Below, in pieces: positions 1-8,481 of a stretch of DNA of 64,000 nt (positions are counted from its first letter, which is position 1; each line of letters opens with the position of its first letter). Source of the stretch: Methylobacterium sp. E-045. GTDB taxonomy: Bacteria > Pseudomonadota > Alphaproteobacteria > Rhizobiales > Beijerinckiaceae. Below the pieces are notes generated by a model, which did no database searches, was not told where the DNA came from, and saw nothing but the letters and a program-made list of their open reading frames with translations. Location: positions 124,001 through 188,000 of the forward strand of contig NZ_JAKSYE010000122.1 in the NCBI RefSeq assembly GCF_022829685.1, read 5' to 3'. The position numbers were made by a program, and so were the translations under genes.

Positions 1-114
1 GCCGCACCAGAGCAGGGTCGCGACACAGCCGGCGACCAGCCCGCCGACCGCCCAGTGCCGGGCCAGTTCGGACCTGCTCCTTTCCGGAACGTCGCTTGGT
101 TCAGATTGGGTCAT
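1..114 (-). CDS. Membrane protein, N-terminal fragment (runs off left edge)
   Basis: The first 38 codons of a leftward gene are present. An ATG at 112-114 opens a polar stretch of about 20 residues (Asp, Glu, Arg, Ser rich) and then a hydrophobic run beginning WAVGGLVAGCVATLLW, which looks like the first transmembrane segment with the N-terminus on the cytoplasmic side. The rest lies outside the window. It sits 58 bp downstream of a glycosyltransferase read in the same direction, so a role in polysaccharide assembly or export is possible, but this is guilt by association. No family can be named from 38 residues. Confidence 0.55.
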   Translation of the reverse strand, partial: MTQSEPSDVPERSRSELARHWAVGGLVAGCVATLLWCG

Positions 115-172
115 GGCGCGTCTCCTAGCCCTTCGATCGCTGCGAAAGGGCAAGGTTCGCACCTTCGGACGG

Positions 173-1285
173 TCAGCCGAGGGCGTCCCTCAGGCTGCGG
201 GCCGCGTCGGCGAACCAGGCCCGGCGGTCGAGGGCGGGAGGCAGCGTCGGTCGTGCCGACGCGGCCAGGGCGAGGTCGGCATAGGTCTCCGGTCCGGCCC
301 CGCCCGGGGCGAGGACGATGGCCCCGCCGGTCAGGAGCGCCCGGAAGCGCGGATGGTGGTCGAACTCGTCCGCGCGCGCCGGCTCGGTGACGATGACCGG
401 GCGTCCGGCCTGGACGCAGGCCAGGATGCTGGCGCGGCGCGCGGTGAGGCCCTCGGGGAGCACGTAGGCGAAGGCGTCGACCGCGTCGAACAGGCCGAAC
501 AACTCCTCGGGCGAGGCGACGTAGCCGGAGACCACCACGGTCTCGGCGAGGCCGAGCGCCGCAACCTTGTTCCAGAAAATTTCCTCGATCCCGTCGGAGG
601 CACGGATGAACGAACCGATGAAGACGACGAGCGGGTCGGCGCCGCGCGCCTTCAGGACGGCGGCGATGTCGAGGATCGCCTCCGGCTGCTTGCCCGGATA
701 GATCGAGCCGAAATGACCGAGGACGAGGCGCCCCTCCTCGCGGGCGGCACGCATCCGCTCGGACAGGGCGCTCGCCACGGTGGTTCCGGGCCGCGTGATG
801 TTCGGGGGCAGGGGCATCATCACCGCCCGCCGGGCGAGGCGGCCGATCACGGGATCGGCGGCGAGCTCCTCCCGGACCTGGGGCGACAGGAGGACGACCG
901 TGTCGGCGAGGAGGAGGAGCGGCCTCAGGACGAGGCGGCGCAGGCGGTGCATGCCACCCCATTCGTGCAGGATCGCGACCCGCCGCCGCCGCCGCAGGAG
1001 CGCCACGGCGAAGGCGGCAGGCGGCCCGGAGAGGGCCCGCTTCCAGGCGACGACGGGCAGGTTGGCGATGACCGCGCGGCTCTTCCCCACGGCGCGCCAG
1101 ATCTCGCCGAGCGGCACGCGGCCCGGCGCGAGCACGAGGGTCTCCTGAGGCTGTCCCTGACGCCGGAGCGCCTCCACCAGCTGGCCCGCGAAATCGCCGA
1201 CCCCGCAGGGCGGATGCCCCGTTCCCACGAGATGGAGGCAGGGGGAGGGCGCCTTCGGCTCACCCGGTCCAGAACGGTGCATCAT
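173..1285 (-). CDS. GT4-like glycosyltransferase
   Basis: A protein of about 370 residues that probably transfers a sugar from a nucleotide donor to a lipid-linked or polysaccharide acceptor at the cytoplasmic membrane. It has a GT-B layout. The N-terminal half carries HLVGTGHPPCGVGDF, the glycine-rich start of the acceptor domain, and a basic strand-rich region. The C-terminal half begins at LVLGHFGSIYPGKQPE, the usual start of the donor-binding domain. It continues through VVVSGYVASPEELFGLF and a late acidic stretch near PEGLTARRAS that matches the GT4 donor-site region. The frame is open further upstream to 1483, but that extension is Arg/Pro-rich and non-protein-like, so the paired ATGs at 1280-1285 were preferred. 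The downstream neighbour is a membrane protein on the same strand. The acceptor is unknown. Confidence 0.8.
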   Translation of the reverse strand: MMHRSGPGEPKAPSPCLHLVGTGHPPCGVGDFAGQLVEALRRQGQPQETLVLAPGRVPLGEIWRAVGKSRAVIANLPVVAWKRALSGPPAAFAVALLRRRRRVAILHEWGGMHRLRRLVLRPLLLLADTVVLLSPQVREELAADPVIGRLARRAVMMPLPPNITRPGTTVASALSERMRAAREEGRLVLGHFGSIYPGKQPEAILDIAAVLKARGADPLVVFIGSFIRASDGIEEIFWNKVAALGLAETVVVSGYVASPEELFGLFDAVDAFAYVLPEGLTARRASILACVQAGRPVIVTEPARADEFDHHPRFRALLTGGAIVLAPGGAGPETYADLALAASARPTLPPALDRRAWFADAARSLRDALG

Positions 1286-1532
1286 GCGGCGGGATTCCGG
1301 AAGAGGACGCGACCGAGCGGTCCTAGCAGGCCGTCGCTTGCGAAAGGCTTTCGCCCGACCGTCGTCGAACGGGCGAGCCTTCGACCGTCTGCCCTCCCCA
1401 TGGGGTCCTGTGGTCGGTTGAAACGCATCGGGCAGGTCGCGGAGGCAGGAGACGACGGGTTCGGCCGCCCCGGCCCGCATCATGCCATGCCGGTGAGGCC
1501 GATGTCGCCCGGCATGCTAAGCTGACACGGTC

Positions 1533-2360
1533 ATGAGCGCGCTTCCGCCCCCGCCGGCAACCGTTGCACCCGATGCCGATGCACTGTTCCGGCTCCTCGC
1601 CGGCAGACTCTCGGAGGATGACCGGGTCGCCATCGCGCGGGCCGATCACGGGCAGGATGCCGACGCGCACCTCGCCGCCCTCCGGACTTTCATCCGGGAC
1701 GGCACGCTCGCGCGCCTCTCGTGGTGGCCGCGGGAGGTGCTGGAACTCACGCGCTGGGATGAGCCGGCCCATGAGGCCGCTGCAGTCGAACGGCACTGGC
1801 GGCGCGCCTTCGCCTGCGCGGCGCTCCTCCGGGCGATGAGCGAGCCGGACAACCAGGATCTCGACGGGCAGAGCCAGACGCTGGCCAGCCTGCTCGACAG
1901 CCTGCACGCTCTGGGCCGACTTCCGCGATCCCGCGCGGAGAACGCCGTCGTGGAGAAGCTGGACGACGCGGCGACGGCGTTCCTCGCCTGGCTGACACCC
2001 CGCCTCGTCGCCGACGAGGGGACGGAACTGCCGTTCTATGGGCTCGGCCTGTTGTGGTGCGCGCTTGGGACCGATGCGTCGGATGCGGACCTCGTGTGCC
2101 TCGCCGATTGGGTGATGGCGGCCGAGGCGGCCGTCGCGCGCCAGCGCGTTTCCGACGGACCGTCCAGCCATCGTTGGCTCCTCGACACGACGCCCTACGA
2201 CCAGCGCCACCATCTCTGGCGCGCCATGGGGACGAGGCTGCCCGACCGGCTGGCCCCTCGGCATGGAGCGGGGTTGTCCGCCGCCGTCCGCAGGATCGCG
2301 GTCCTGCTCGCCGGCGGGGAGGGGCCAGCATCGCCCCCGGAAGGATCAGCCGTGCCATGA
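1533..2360 (+). CDS. Hypothetical protein, 275 residues
   Basis: An open frame with strong third-position G/C bias. It encodes a mostly helical, acidic protein rich in Ala, Leu, Asp and Trp, with no signal peptide and no transmembrane segment. I recognise no domain. It diverges from the glycosyltransferase (starts 1285 and 1533) and precedes the cupin-like gene by about 170 bp. Its leucine-rich helices, for example around LDSLHALGRLPRSRAENAVVEK, suggest an all-alpha cytoplasmic protein. The ATG at 1533 is the first start in frame after the divergent gene. The ribosome binding site is weak. Confidence 0.7.
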   Translation: MSALPPPPATVAPDADALFRLLAGRLSEDDRVAIARADHGQDADAHLAALRTFIRDGTLARLSWWPREVLELTRWDEPAHEAAAVERHWRRAFACAALLRAMSEPDNQDLDGQSQTLASLLDSLHALGRLPRSRAENAVVEKLDDAATAFLAWLTPRLVADEGTELPFYGLGLLWCALGTDASDADLVCLADWVMAAEAAVARQRVSDGPSSHRWLLDTTPYDQRHHLWRAMGTRLPDRLAPRHGAGLSAAVRRIAVLLAGGEGPASPPEGSAVP

Positions 2361-2529
2361 CAGCGTATTCACGCGGCCCGCGCAGTCATCCTGTCCCGGC
2401 GGCACCGCGAATGCAAAGATTCCATCTCAATCGGATATGGTGTCCGGAAATGGATCGTCCCTGTCCCGCAGGGGGACCGACCCATCTCGTCTGAAGAGCA
2501 GCGGGCCACGATACGGATTGACCGTAGCC

Positions 2530-3462
2530 ATGAACGACCCGATCTTCACCTCCTGGGACGAGACCCACAGCGCCCTCTGGGGCCACCAGCCCCTGCGGCT
2601 CGAGCATCGGCTGCACCAATCCCCCCTGTTCTCGCGGGAAGCCCTGGCCGACCTGATCGACGCCTATCCGAGCGACCAGTACAGCCTCGTCCATATGGGC
2701 GCGGCCGGCCAGCGCAAGTTCTGGCGCGAGGGCGAGACCGGGGGACTTCCCGGAGCGCAGGTGATCGAGTCCATCGCCCAGGGGCGGATGTGGCTCAACC
2801 TGCGCAACGTCGAGACCGTGGACCGGCGCTACCGCGACACCCTCGACGCCCTATTCGAGGAACTGGCCCGGCGGGTCCCCGGCTTCTCGCCGGCGAAATC
2901 CACCTGCGGCATCCTGATCTCGTCGCCCAACGCCCAGGTCTATTACCACGCCGACCTGCCGGGGCAGCATCTGTGGCAGATCATCGGCGCCAAGCGCGTC
3001 TACGTCTATCCCTCGACCCCGCCCTTCGTGACGCCGCGTCACCTCGAGGACATCGCCCTGTTCGATGTGGAGGTCGATATGCCCTATGCGCCCTGGTACG
3101 ACGCCCATGCCCGGGTGATGGAGCTGGCGCCCGGCCAGATGCTGAGCTGGCCCCTCAACGCCCCGCACCGGGTCGAGAACCTCGACTGCCTCAACGTGTC
3201 GATGACGGTCTCCTTCGTGGACGAGCCGATCCGCCGCAAGCAGATCGTCAACCTCGCCAACGGCATGCTGCGCCATCGCTTCGGCCGGGAGCCCGCGAGC
3301 CGCGCCATCACCGGGCCGGGCTACTGGTCGAAGGCGGTGATGCAGAAGCTGCTGCGCGACAGCGCCTGGGTGAAGCGGGAGCGCGCGGCCCGCCGCGCCG
3401 TCGATTTCCGTCTCGATGCGGCCCGTCCGGGCCAGATCCTCGAACTCCCCGCTCCGGCGTGA
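2530..3462 (+). CDS. Cupin-like (JmjC-type) protein
   Basis: A protein of about 310 residues with the layout of cupin_8/JmjC-like non-haem iron proteins. The segment YYHADLPGQHLWQIIGAKRVYVY holds the His-x-Asp pair and the Leu-Trp-Gln strand typical of the double-stranded beta-helix. NAPHRVEN, about 90 residues later, supplies the distal His. These are the expected 2-His-1-carboxylate iron ligands, so a 2-oxoglutarate-dependent hydroxylase activity is possible but unproven. The frame is open upstream to 2263, but that extension is low-complexity and overlaps the end of the preceding gene, so ATG 2530 is preferred. Its stop overlaps the GTG start of the GNAT gene by four bases, so the two are probably translationally coupled. 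Confidence 0.72.
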   Translation: MNDPIFTSWDETHSALWGHQPLRLEHRLHQSPLFSREALADLIDAYPSDQYSLVHMGAAGQRKFWREGETGGLPGAQVIESIAQGRMWLNLRNVETVDRRYRDTLDALFEELARRVPGFSPAKSTCGILISSPNAQVYYHADLPGQHLWQIIGAKRVYVYPSTPPFVTPRHLEDIALFDVEVDMPYAPWYDAHARVMELAPGQMLSWPLNAPHRVENLDCLNVSMTVSFVDEPIRRKQIVNLANGMLRHRFGREPASRAITGPGYWSKAVMQKLLRDSAWVKRERAARRAVDFRLDAARPGQILELPAPA

Positions 3463-4649
3463 GCGGGACGGCGCCGGCGGCCCATCGCCGGAGCGTCGCG
3501 ACGTCGCGGATCGGCACGTCCGGCGCGCGGGGCTATGACGTGGCGATCGCGTCCGACTGGACGGAGCACGTCCCCGGCTGGACGGGCGCGCCGACGCCCT
3601 TTCAGGATCCGGCCTGGATCGAGACCTGGTACGAATCGCTCCAAGGCCGCGCCGGGCTGACGCCGCTCCTGGTGACGGCGCGGGACAGGGCGACGGGAGC
3701 ACTCGCCCTGCACCTTCCCCTGGTGATCGACGAGACGGGACGCCGCCGCATCATCGCCTTCGCCGATCTCGGCCTCACCGATTACAACGCGCCGCTCCTC
3801 GGCCCCGCGGCTCCGAGGGACCATGCCGGCGCCCAGGCGCTGTGGCGGGCGATCGGCCCTGCACTGCCCCGGGCCGACCTCCTCTCCCTGCGCAAGATGC
3901 CGGCGACCTTCGCCGACGGCCCCAATCCGCTGTCCCTCCTCAGGGGCGCCTGCCCGTGCCCGCTCAGCGGCAACGAGGTCCGGACGGGCGAGGATTGGGA
4001 GGCCTATCATCGCAGCCTCGCCAAGACCGTGCGCAAGGAACTGGAGCGAAGCTGGCGGGTGTTCTCCCGCGAGCCCGAGACGGCCTTCCGCATCGTCACC
4101 GACCAGGACGAGGCGCAGCGGGTGCTGGAGGTGATGGCGCGCCAGCAGGAGGCGCGGATGCGCAGCCTCGGCGCCGATTACCGCCTCGACGAGGCCGAGT
4201 TCGACGCCTTCTACCGCCGTCTCGTGGAACGAGGCCTCGGCCGTGGCTACGCCGTCGTCAGCGCCCTGACATCAGGCGACGAGGTCGTCGCGGCCTTGCT
4301 CGGCATCCGCGACGCCGGCACCTACGTCATGATCCGCATCAGCAATGCCGGGGAGGGCTGGTCGAACTGCTCGCCGGGACGCCTCGTCATCGACAAGACC
4401 ATGGAGGCGCTTCACGCCGAGGGCTGCCGCTCGTTCGATTTCAGCATCGGCGATTACGATTACAAACGCCGTTTCAACGTGGAGCCCCTGCCGCTCGTGG
4501 ATCTCACCGTTCCCCTCGGCTGGCGCGGCCTGAAGGGCGCGGCGCGGGCGAGGCTGGTCGCGACCCTGCGCCGCTATCCCGCCCTCGACCGGCGGGTGCG
4601 GGACCTGGCCTGCCGGGCCGTCCTGCTCTGGCGGGAGCGCCGTTCGTGA
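3459..4649 (+). CDS. GNAT acyltransferase, CelD/BioF2-like
   Basis: A protein of about 396 residues resembling the CelD/BcsL (Acetyltransf_6) family of GNAT acyltransferases often linked to exopolysaccharide or cellulose loci. The first half contains PFQDPAWIETWYESL and a long acceptor region. The second half has the GNAT fold: WSNCSPGRLVIDKTMEALH is the acyl-CoA loop and helix, and SFDFSIGDYDYKRRFN is the conserved Phe-Asp-x-x-x-Gly-Asp-xx-Tyr-Lys signature near the C-terminus. The start is the GTG of a GTGA overlap with the upstream stop codon; in-frame sequence before it is Arg/Pro-rich noise. It probably acts in the cytoplasm on a sugar or lipid precursor. Confidence 0.8.
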   Translation: MSGTAPAAHRRSVATSRIGTSGARGYDVAIASDWTEHVPGWTGAPTPFQDPAWIETWYESLQGRAGLTPLLVTARDRATGALALHLPLVIDETGRRRIIAFADLGLTDYNAPLLGPAAPRDHAGAQALWRAIGPALPRADLLSLRKMPATFADGPNPLSLLRGACPCPLSGNEVRTGEDWEAYHRSLAKTVRKELERSWRVFSREPETAFRIVTDQDEAQRVLEVMARQQEARMRSLGADYRLDEAEFDAFYRRLVERGLGRGYAVVSALTSGDEVVAALLGIRDAGTYVMIRISNAGEGWSNCSPGRLVIDKTMEALHAEGCRSFDFSIGDYDYKRRFNVEPLPLVDLTVPLGWRGLKGAARARLVATLRRYPALDRRVRDLACRAVLLWRERRS

Positions 4650-4766
4650 CGGGGCGGCGTCCCAGCACGTTCGTTGCCTGTCTAGGCCAAAAACCAGAAC
4701 CCTTTTCTCCCGCCGCTGCTGTATTCCAACGCCGTGCTTTCATCTGCCGGACGGAGATAGCCCCGC

Positions 4767-6095
4767 ATGAGCCACCCTCGTCGCCTGCATCTCGGCGCCT
4801 TCATGCGGCCGATCGGCATCCACACCGCCTGGTGGCGCTATCCCGGCGGATATCCGGACGCGAATTTCAGCTTTCCCCACCTCAAGCGCTTCGCCCAGCG
4901 CCTGGAGGCGGCCAAGTTCGACGCGTTCTTCATGGCCGACCATCTGGCGGTGATGAACATGCCCATGGCCGCGCTGAAGCGCAGCGCCACCGTGACCTCC
5001 TTCGACCCGATGACGCTGCTGCCGGCGCTCGCCGCCGTCACCGAGCGGATCGGGCTCATCGCCACGGCCTCCACGACCTATAACGAGCCCTATCATGTGG
5101 CCCGGAAGTTCGCCTCCCTCGACCATATCTCGAACGGCCGCGCCGGCTGGAACCTCGTCACCTCCGGCAACCCGGACGAGGCCCTGAATTTCGGCCGCGA
5201 CGCCCATCTCGACCACGCGGTCCGCTATGCCCGCGCCCGGGAGTTCTTCGACGTGGTCACCGGCCTGTGGGATTCCTGGGCCGACGACGCCTTCATCCGC
5301 GACGTGGAGGAGGGCGTCTATTTCGACCCCGACAAGCTCCACGTCCTCGACCATGCCGGCGAGTTCCTGAAGGTGAAGGGTCCGCTCAACATCGCCCGCC
5401 CCGTCCAGGGCTGGCCGGTGATCGTGCAGGCCGGCGCATCGGAGGCCGGGCGCCAGATCGCCGCCGCGACCGCCGAGGTGGTGTTCGGCTCCGGCTCGAA
5501 ACTCGCCGCCGCCCAGGACTTCTACGCCGACGTGAAAGGCAGGATGCCGGCCCTCGGCCGCGACCCGGACCATCTCAAGATCCTGCCCGGCGTCTTCATC
5601 GTCCTCGGCGCGACGCGGGAGGAGGCCGAAGCGAAGAAGGCGCGGCTCGACGCCCTGGTGCCCACCGATAGCGGGATCGCGAACCTCTCCGTGCGCCTCG
5701 GCGTCGACGCCTCCGGCTTCGACCTCGACGCGCCCCTGCCCGAGATCCCTGAGACCAACGCCAGCAAGAGCTCCCAGGCCCAGATCGTCGGCTATGCCCG
5801 CAAGACCGGGGCGACGGTGCGGGAGCTCGCCCAGCGGGTGGGCGGCTATGGCGGGCTCACCATGGTGGGCACGCCCGTTCAGGTGGCGGACGAGATGGAG
5901 GAATGGCTCCACGCCCGCGCCTGCGACGGCTTCAACGTCATGTTCCCGTTCGTTCCGGAAGGGCTCGACGACGTGGTCGATACCCTGGTGCCCGAACTCC
6001 AGCGCCGGGGCCTGTTCCGCACTGACTACAAGGGGACGACCCTGCGCGACCATCTCGGCCTGCCGCGCCCGGCCAACCGGTTCTTCCCGACCTGA
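4767..6095 (+). CDS. LLM-class flavin-dependent monooxygenase (NtaA/SnaA/DszA family)
   Basis: A complete 442-residue member of the NtaA/SnaA/SoxA/DszA group of bacterial luciferase-like monooxygenases. These use FMNH2 supplied by a separate reductase to oxidise organosulfur or amine compounds. Family markers are HTAWWRYPGGYPDANFSF near the N-terminus and FFMADHLAVMNMP. The flavin-pocket stretch TASTTYNEPYHVARKFASLD is followed by SNGRAGWNLVTSGN and WPVIVQAGASEAGRQIAA. The length is typical. No partner flavin reductase is adjacent, so the reductant must come from elsewhere. A strong hairpin with a short T-run follows the stop, suggesting a single-gene transcript. The substrate cannot be assigned; sulfur-source scavenging is a common role. 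Confidence 0.9.
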   Translation: MSHPRRLHLGAFMRPIGIHTAWWRYPGGYPDANFSFPHLKRFAQRLEAAKFDAFFMADHLAVMNMPMAALKRSATVTSFDPMTLLPALAAVTERIGLIATASTTYNEPYHVARKFASLDHISNGRAGWNLVTSGNPDEALNFGRDAHLDHAVRYARAREFFDVVTGLWDSWADDAFIRDVEEGVYFDPDKLHVLDHAGEFLKVKGPLNIARPVQGWPVIVQAGASEAGRQIAAATAEVVFGSGSKLAAAQDFYADVKGRMPALGRDPDHLKILPGVFIVLGATREEAEAKKARLDALVPTDSGIANLSVRLGVDASGFDLDAPLPEIPETNASKSSQAQIVGYARKTGATVRELAQRVGGYGGLTMVGTPVQVADEMEEWLHARACDGFNVMFPFVPEGLDDVVDTLVPELQRRGLFRTDYKGTTLRDHLGLPRPANRFFPT

Positions 6096-6102
6096 CGGAC
6101 GG

Positions 6103-6132
6103 GCCGCCCTCCGACGGGGGAGGGCGGCTTTG
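6103..6132 (+). terminator. Rho-independent terminator after the LLM monooxygenase
   Basis: A perfect 10-bp stem, GCCGCCCTCC (6103-6112) pairing with GGAGGGCGGC (6119-6128), has a six-base loop and is followed by TTTGT. It begins 8 bases after the stop codon of the monooxygenase and faces the convergent DUF892 gene, so it also insulates the two. The T-run is on the plus strand only. Confidence 0.75.
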
Positions 6133-6137
6133 TCGGA

Positions 6138-6641
6138 TCAGGCGGCGCGGCGGTTGACCTGTCCCTCGGCCAGGCGCGTGAGGCGCTCGTCGGTGGCCCG
6201 CTCTTCGTCCAGGGTCTGCTGCAGCACGGCGGCGCAATCGTCCCGGCCGAGTTGCTTGGCCCAGGCGACGAGGGTGCCGTACCGCGTGATCTCGTAATGC
6301 TCCACCGCCTGGGCGGAGGCGATGAGCGCCGCATCGAGCACGGTCTTGTCGCCGATCTCGCCGGAGACTTCGTTGGTCTCCTTGATGATGCCGTCGATGG
6401 CCGGACAGGTCACGGCTTTCGGCGTCTGGCCATGCATCTCGAAGACCGTCTCCAGGCGCGCGATCTGGCCCTCGGTTTCCGTCAAGTGCGCCTCGAACCC
6501 GCTCTTGAGTTCCGGATCGGTTGCCTTGGCGATCATCTTCGGCAGCGCCTTGGTGATCTGATTCTCGGCATAATAGATGTCCTGCAGGGTATGCACGAAC
6601 AGGTCGTCGAGGGTCTGGATGTCCTTGGTGAAAAGGCCCAT
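6138..6641 (-). CDS. DUF892 / YciE-YciF family ferritin-like protein
   Basis: A 167-residue four-helix-bundle protein of the YciE/YciF (DUF892) family, ferritin-like stress proteins with a predicted di-metal site. Markers are LFTKDIQTLDDLFVHTLQDIYYAENQI at the N-terminus and QAVEHYEITRYGTLVAWAKQLG in the third helix; both are diagnostic. The Glu and His residues in YYAENQ, HLTETEGQ and AVEHYE are the likely metal ligands. The ATG at 6641 was chosen because GGAG lies eight bases upstream and the family starts at MGLFTKD; the frame itself continues to 6728. Homologues are usually induced in stationary phase or by osmotic stress. No sigma-EcfG type promoter could be recognised with confidence here. 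Confidence 0.9.
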   Translation of the reverse strand: MGLFTKDIQTLDDLFVHTLQDIYYAENQITKALPKMIAKATDPELKSGFEAHLTETEGQIARLETVFEMHGQTPKAVTCPAIDGIIKETNEVSGEIGDKTVLDAALIASAQAVEHYEITRYGTLVAWAKQLGRDDCAAVLQQTLDEERATDERLTRLAEGQVNRRAA

Positions 6642-7332
6642 GGCGCGTTGCTCCGTGAATGAATTCGTAACGTATCGGACAGAAGCGGCGCGCTTACTCA
6701 AGAAATAATCCGGATCATCCCCTTGCAACCATTCTTCAACGGCAAAGCTTGATTCAGATTACGTCGCGATATCGGCGCGCGCTTGCTAGGCCGGATCAAG
6801 AGATTGACGCTGCGATGGTTCCAAAACGGCATGAGGCCGGCGAGGGGCTTGGCTGCGGCAGTGCACCATCACTCACGGTCTGAAACAAATTAAGGCATGC
6901 TCGAATTACCGGCATGTACTGTTTTTCGCACGTTAAGCCGGTGCAAATATCAGACACCGCTCATATCATCACAGGACGTCGGGGGCATGAAGGCCCAGCA
7001 GCTTTTGGAGACGTTGGATCATGACTTCGAGTTCACCTCGGAATTCGGCCGAAGTCTTTGCTTTTGTGCCCAGGAAGATTGCAGCGCCGATGCGTGCCTC
7101 TTCGACAGGCACGCGCGCGGGCGGCAACGCCGTGGTGGACCTCGCCTCACGCGTCGCGCGGCCGATGGAATTGCCCAGGATGGATTTCTGTGACGGCTGG
7201 TACCATGCCGAGGCGATCCTGGACGACGGGCGTAACCGCAAGGCCTGACGGGCGCGACGCATCGCGGGACATGGTATCGCTCCGGCGCCGGAGTGCGGGA
7301 CGGACCGCGCCTCCCGCGAGCCGGAGACCGTG
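6642..7332. other. Long intergenic region, no confident gene
   Basis: About 690 bases separate the DUF892 gene from the shikimate-dehydrogenase-like gene. The part next to the DUF892 gene (about 6650-6960) is relatively A/T-rich and presumably holds its promoter. The distal part has one weak open frame at 7021-7248, listed separately, and an antisense frame over 6969-7415 with the same third-position composition. The two readings cannot be separated by base composition. Confidence 0.4.
7021..7248 (+). CDS. Possible small protein, 75 residues (weak)
   Basis: An ATG with GGAG ten bases upstream opens a 75-codon frame ending DGWYHAEAILDDGRNRKA. The second half has the G/C-rich third positions typical of genes in this window; the first half does not. 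The opposite strand is also open over this stretch. It has no recognisable domain. It is reported as a candidate only. Confidence 0.3.
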   Translation: MTSSSPRNSAEVFAFVPRKIAAPMRASSTGTRAGGNAVVDLASRVARPMELPRMDFCDGWYHAEAILDDGRNRKA

Positions 7333-8148
7333 ATGAAGCCGCCGATCGGACGCGAGACCACCCTGTGCATGTCCCTGTCGGGACGCCCGGGCCATTTCGG
7401 TTCACGCTTCCACAACCGGCTCTACGAGCTCATGGGGCTCGACTACGTCTACAAGGCCTTCATCACCACCGACCTGCCCGCCGCGATCGGCGGCATCCGG
7501 GCGCTCGGCATCCGCGGCTGCGCCGTCTCCATGCCGTTCAAGGAGGCCGTGATCCCGCTGCTCGACGGGCTCGAAGCCTCGGCGGCGGCCATCCACAGCG
7601 TCAACACGGTGGTTAACGAGGCCGGCCGCCTCACCGGCTACAACACCGACTACATCGCGATCCGCCTGCTCCTTGAAAGGCATGGCATCGATCCGCGGAC
7701 GCCGTTCCTCCTGCGCGGGTCGGGCGGCATGGCCAAGGCGGTCGTCGCGGCCCTGCGCGATGCGGGTTTCGCGGACGGGACGCTGGTCGCCCGCAATGAA
7801 CCGGCCGGACGGGCCCTGGCGGAAAGCCATGGCTATGGCTGGCGCCCCGAGATCGGCGAGGCGCAGGCCCCGCTCCTCATCAACGTCACGCCCCTGGGCA
7901 TGGAAGGGCCGGAGGCCGACGCCCTCGCCTTCCCCGCCCCTCAGATCGCCGCCTGCGCCATCGCCTTCGACGTCGTGGCGCTCCCCTCCGCGACGCCCTT
8001 CCTGCGCGCGGCCGAAACCTTGGGAAAGCGCCTCATCACCGGCCACGAGGTGGTGGTGCTGCAGGCTCTGGAACAGTTCGTCCTGTATACCGGGCGGATT
8101 CCCGGCGAGGACCAGGTGGCCGAGGCCGCGGCCTTCGCCCGTACCTGA
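7333..8148 (+). CDS. Shikimate 5-dehydrogenase-like oxidoreductase
   Basis: A 271-residue protein of the shikimate/quinate dehydrogenase family. It is expected to reduce a cyclic keto-acid with NAD(P)H in the cytoplasm. SLSGRPGHFGSRFHNRLYE occupies the position of the AroE N-terminal substrate loop (SxSxSPxxHN). GCAVSMPFKEAVIPLL contains the catalytic Lys in the conserved MPFK motif, and INTDY-type binding is seen as GYNTDYIA. LLRGSGGMAKAVVAAL is the Rossmann glycine motif, with the usual GAGG altered to GSGG. The substrate loop differs from canonical AroE, so this is more likely a paralogue of the YdiB/AroE-like-5 type than the housekeeping enzyme. A GTG immediately precedes the ATG; the ATG has the better spacing from GGAG. 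Confidence 0.82.
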   Translation: MKPPIGRETTLCMSLSGRPGHFGSRFHNRLYELMGLDYVYKAFITTDLPAAIGGIRALGIRGCAVSMPFKEAVIPLLDGLEASAAAIHSVNTVVNEAGRLTGYNTDYIAIRLLLERHGIDPRTPFLLRGSGGMAKAVVAALRDAGFADGTLVARNEPAGRALAESHGYGWRPEIGEAQAPLLINVTPLGMEGPEADALAFPAPQIAACAIAFDVVALPSATPFLRAAETLGKRLITGHEVVVLQALEQFVLYTGRIPGEDQVAEAAAFART

Positions 8149-8269
8149 AGCGCTCTCTCCGCACGGGGCACCCGAGCCAGGTTCCATGAGAGAAAACTAA
8201 GGGAATCCTGCAGAATATTTCCGTCTTTCGGCTTGCTTTGGCGGGTGGCGGGCAATAGGTGTCTCTCAA

Positions 8270-8311
8270 GCGCGGTGATGCCGCGCAACCGAGATGTCTT
8301 CTAAAGAAGAC
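8270..8311 (+). promoter_or_regulatory. Structured 5' leader of pqqA
   Basis: Two perfect inverted repeats precede pqqA. GCGCGG-TGATG-CCGCGC lies at 8270-8286 and GTCTTCT-AA-AGAAGAC at 8296-8311. Both could fold in RNA, and the second ends 21 bases before the start codon, just ahead of the AGGAG ribosome binding site at 8321-8325. They may stabilise the small abundant transcript, modulate translation or bind a regulator as DNA. Confidence 0.5.
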
Positions 8312-8332
8312 TTGCAACGCAGGAGAAACATC

Positions 8333-8422
8333 ATGGCTTGGACTGCCCCCGTCGTTCAGGAAGTGTGTGTCGGCATGGAAGTCACCAGCTACGAGTCGGC
8401 TGAGATCGACACCTTCAACTAA
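8333..8422 (+). CDS. pqqA: PqqA, coenzyme PQQ precursor peptide
   Basis: A 29-residue ribosomal peptide that is the substrate from which pyrroloquinoline quinone is built. PqqE cross-links the conserved Glu and Tyr, here E16 and Y20 in EVTSY, while PqqD presents the peptide. The sequence MEVTSYESAEIDTFN at the C-terminus matches Methylobacterium PqqA as I remember it, so this is a full-length functional-looking copy. It has a good ribosome binding site (AGGAG). The gene stands alone: pqqB, C, D and E are not within this window on either side. Methylobacteria are known to carry more than one pqqA-like gene, so this may be an extra precursor copy that feeds PQQ-dependent methanol and other alcohol dehydrogenases. 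Confidence 0.93.
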   Translation: MAWTAPVVQEVCVGMEVTSYESAEIDTFN

Positions 8423-8429
8423 GGCGTTG

Positions 8430-8447
8430 GGAAGCTTTCGAGCTTCC
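8430..8447 (+). terminator. UUCG-tetraloop hairpin directly after pqqA
   Basis: GGAAGCT (8430-8436) pairs with AGCTTCC (8441-8447) around the very stable TTCG loop, eight bases after the pqqA stop codon. There is no T-run. It may act as a 3' stabiliser of the short pqqA mRNA or as an attenuating hairpin of the kind described between pqqA and downstream pqq genes in methylobacteria. Confidence 0.6.
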
Positions 8448-8481
8448 TCCGCATGACATGAGACTCCTGTCTCCGCGATGA

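Noticed and set aside
6969..7415. A 148-codon minus-strand frame ending in a plausible helix
   Set aside because: It overlaps the start of the shikimate-dehydrogenase-like gene, has no good start signal, and cannot be separated from the plus-strand frame by composition.
8259..8268. GTGTCTCTCA upstream of pqqA as a fourth copy of the 51-bp repeat
   Set aside because: Only the first ten bases match; the rest of the element is absent.
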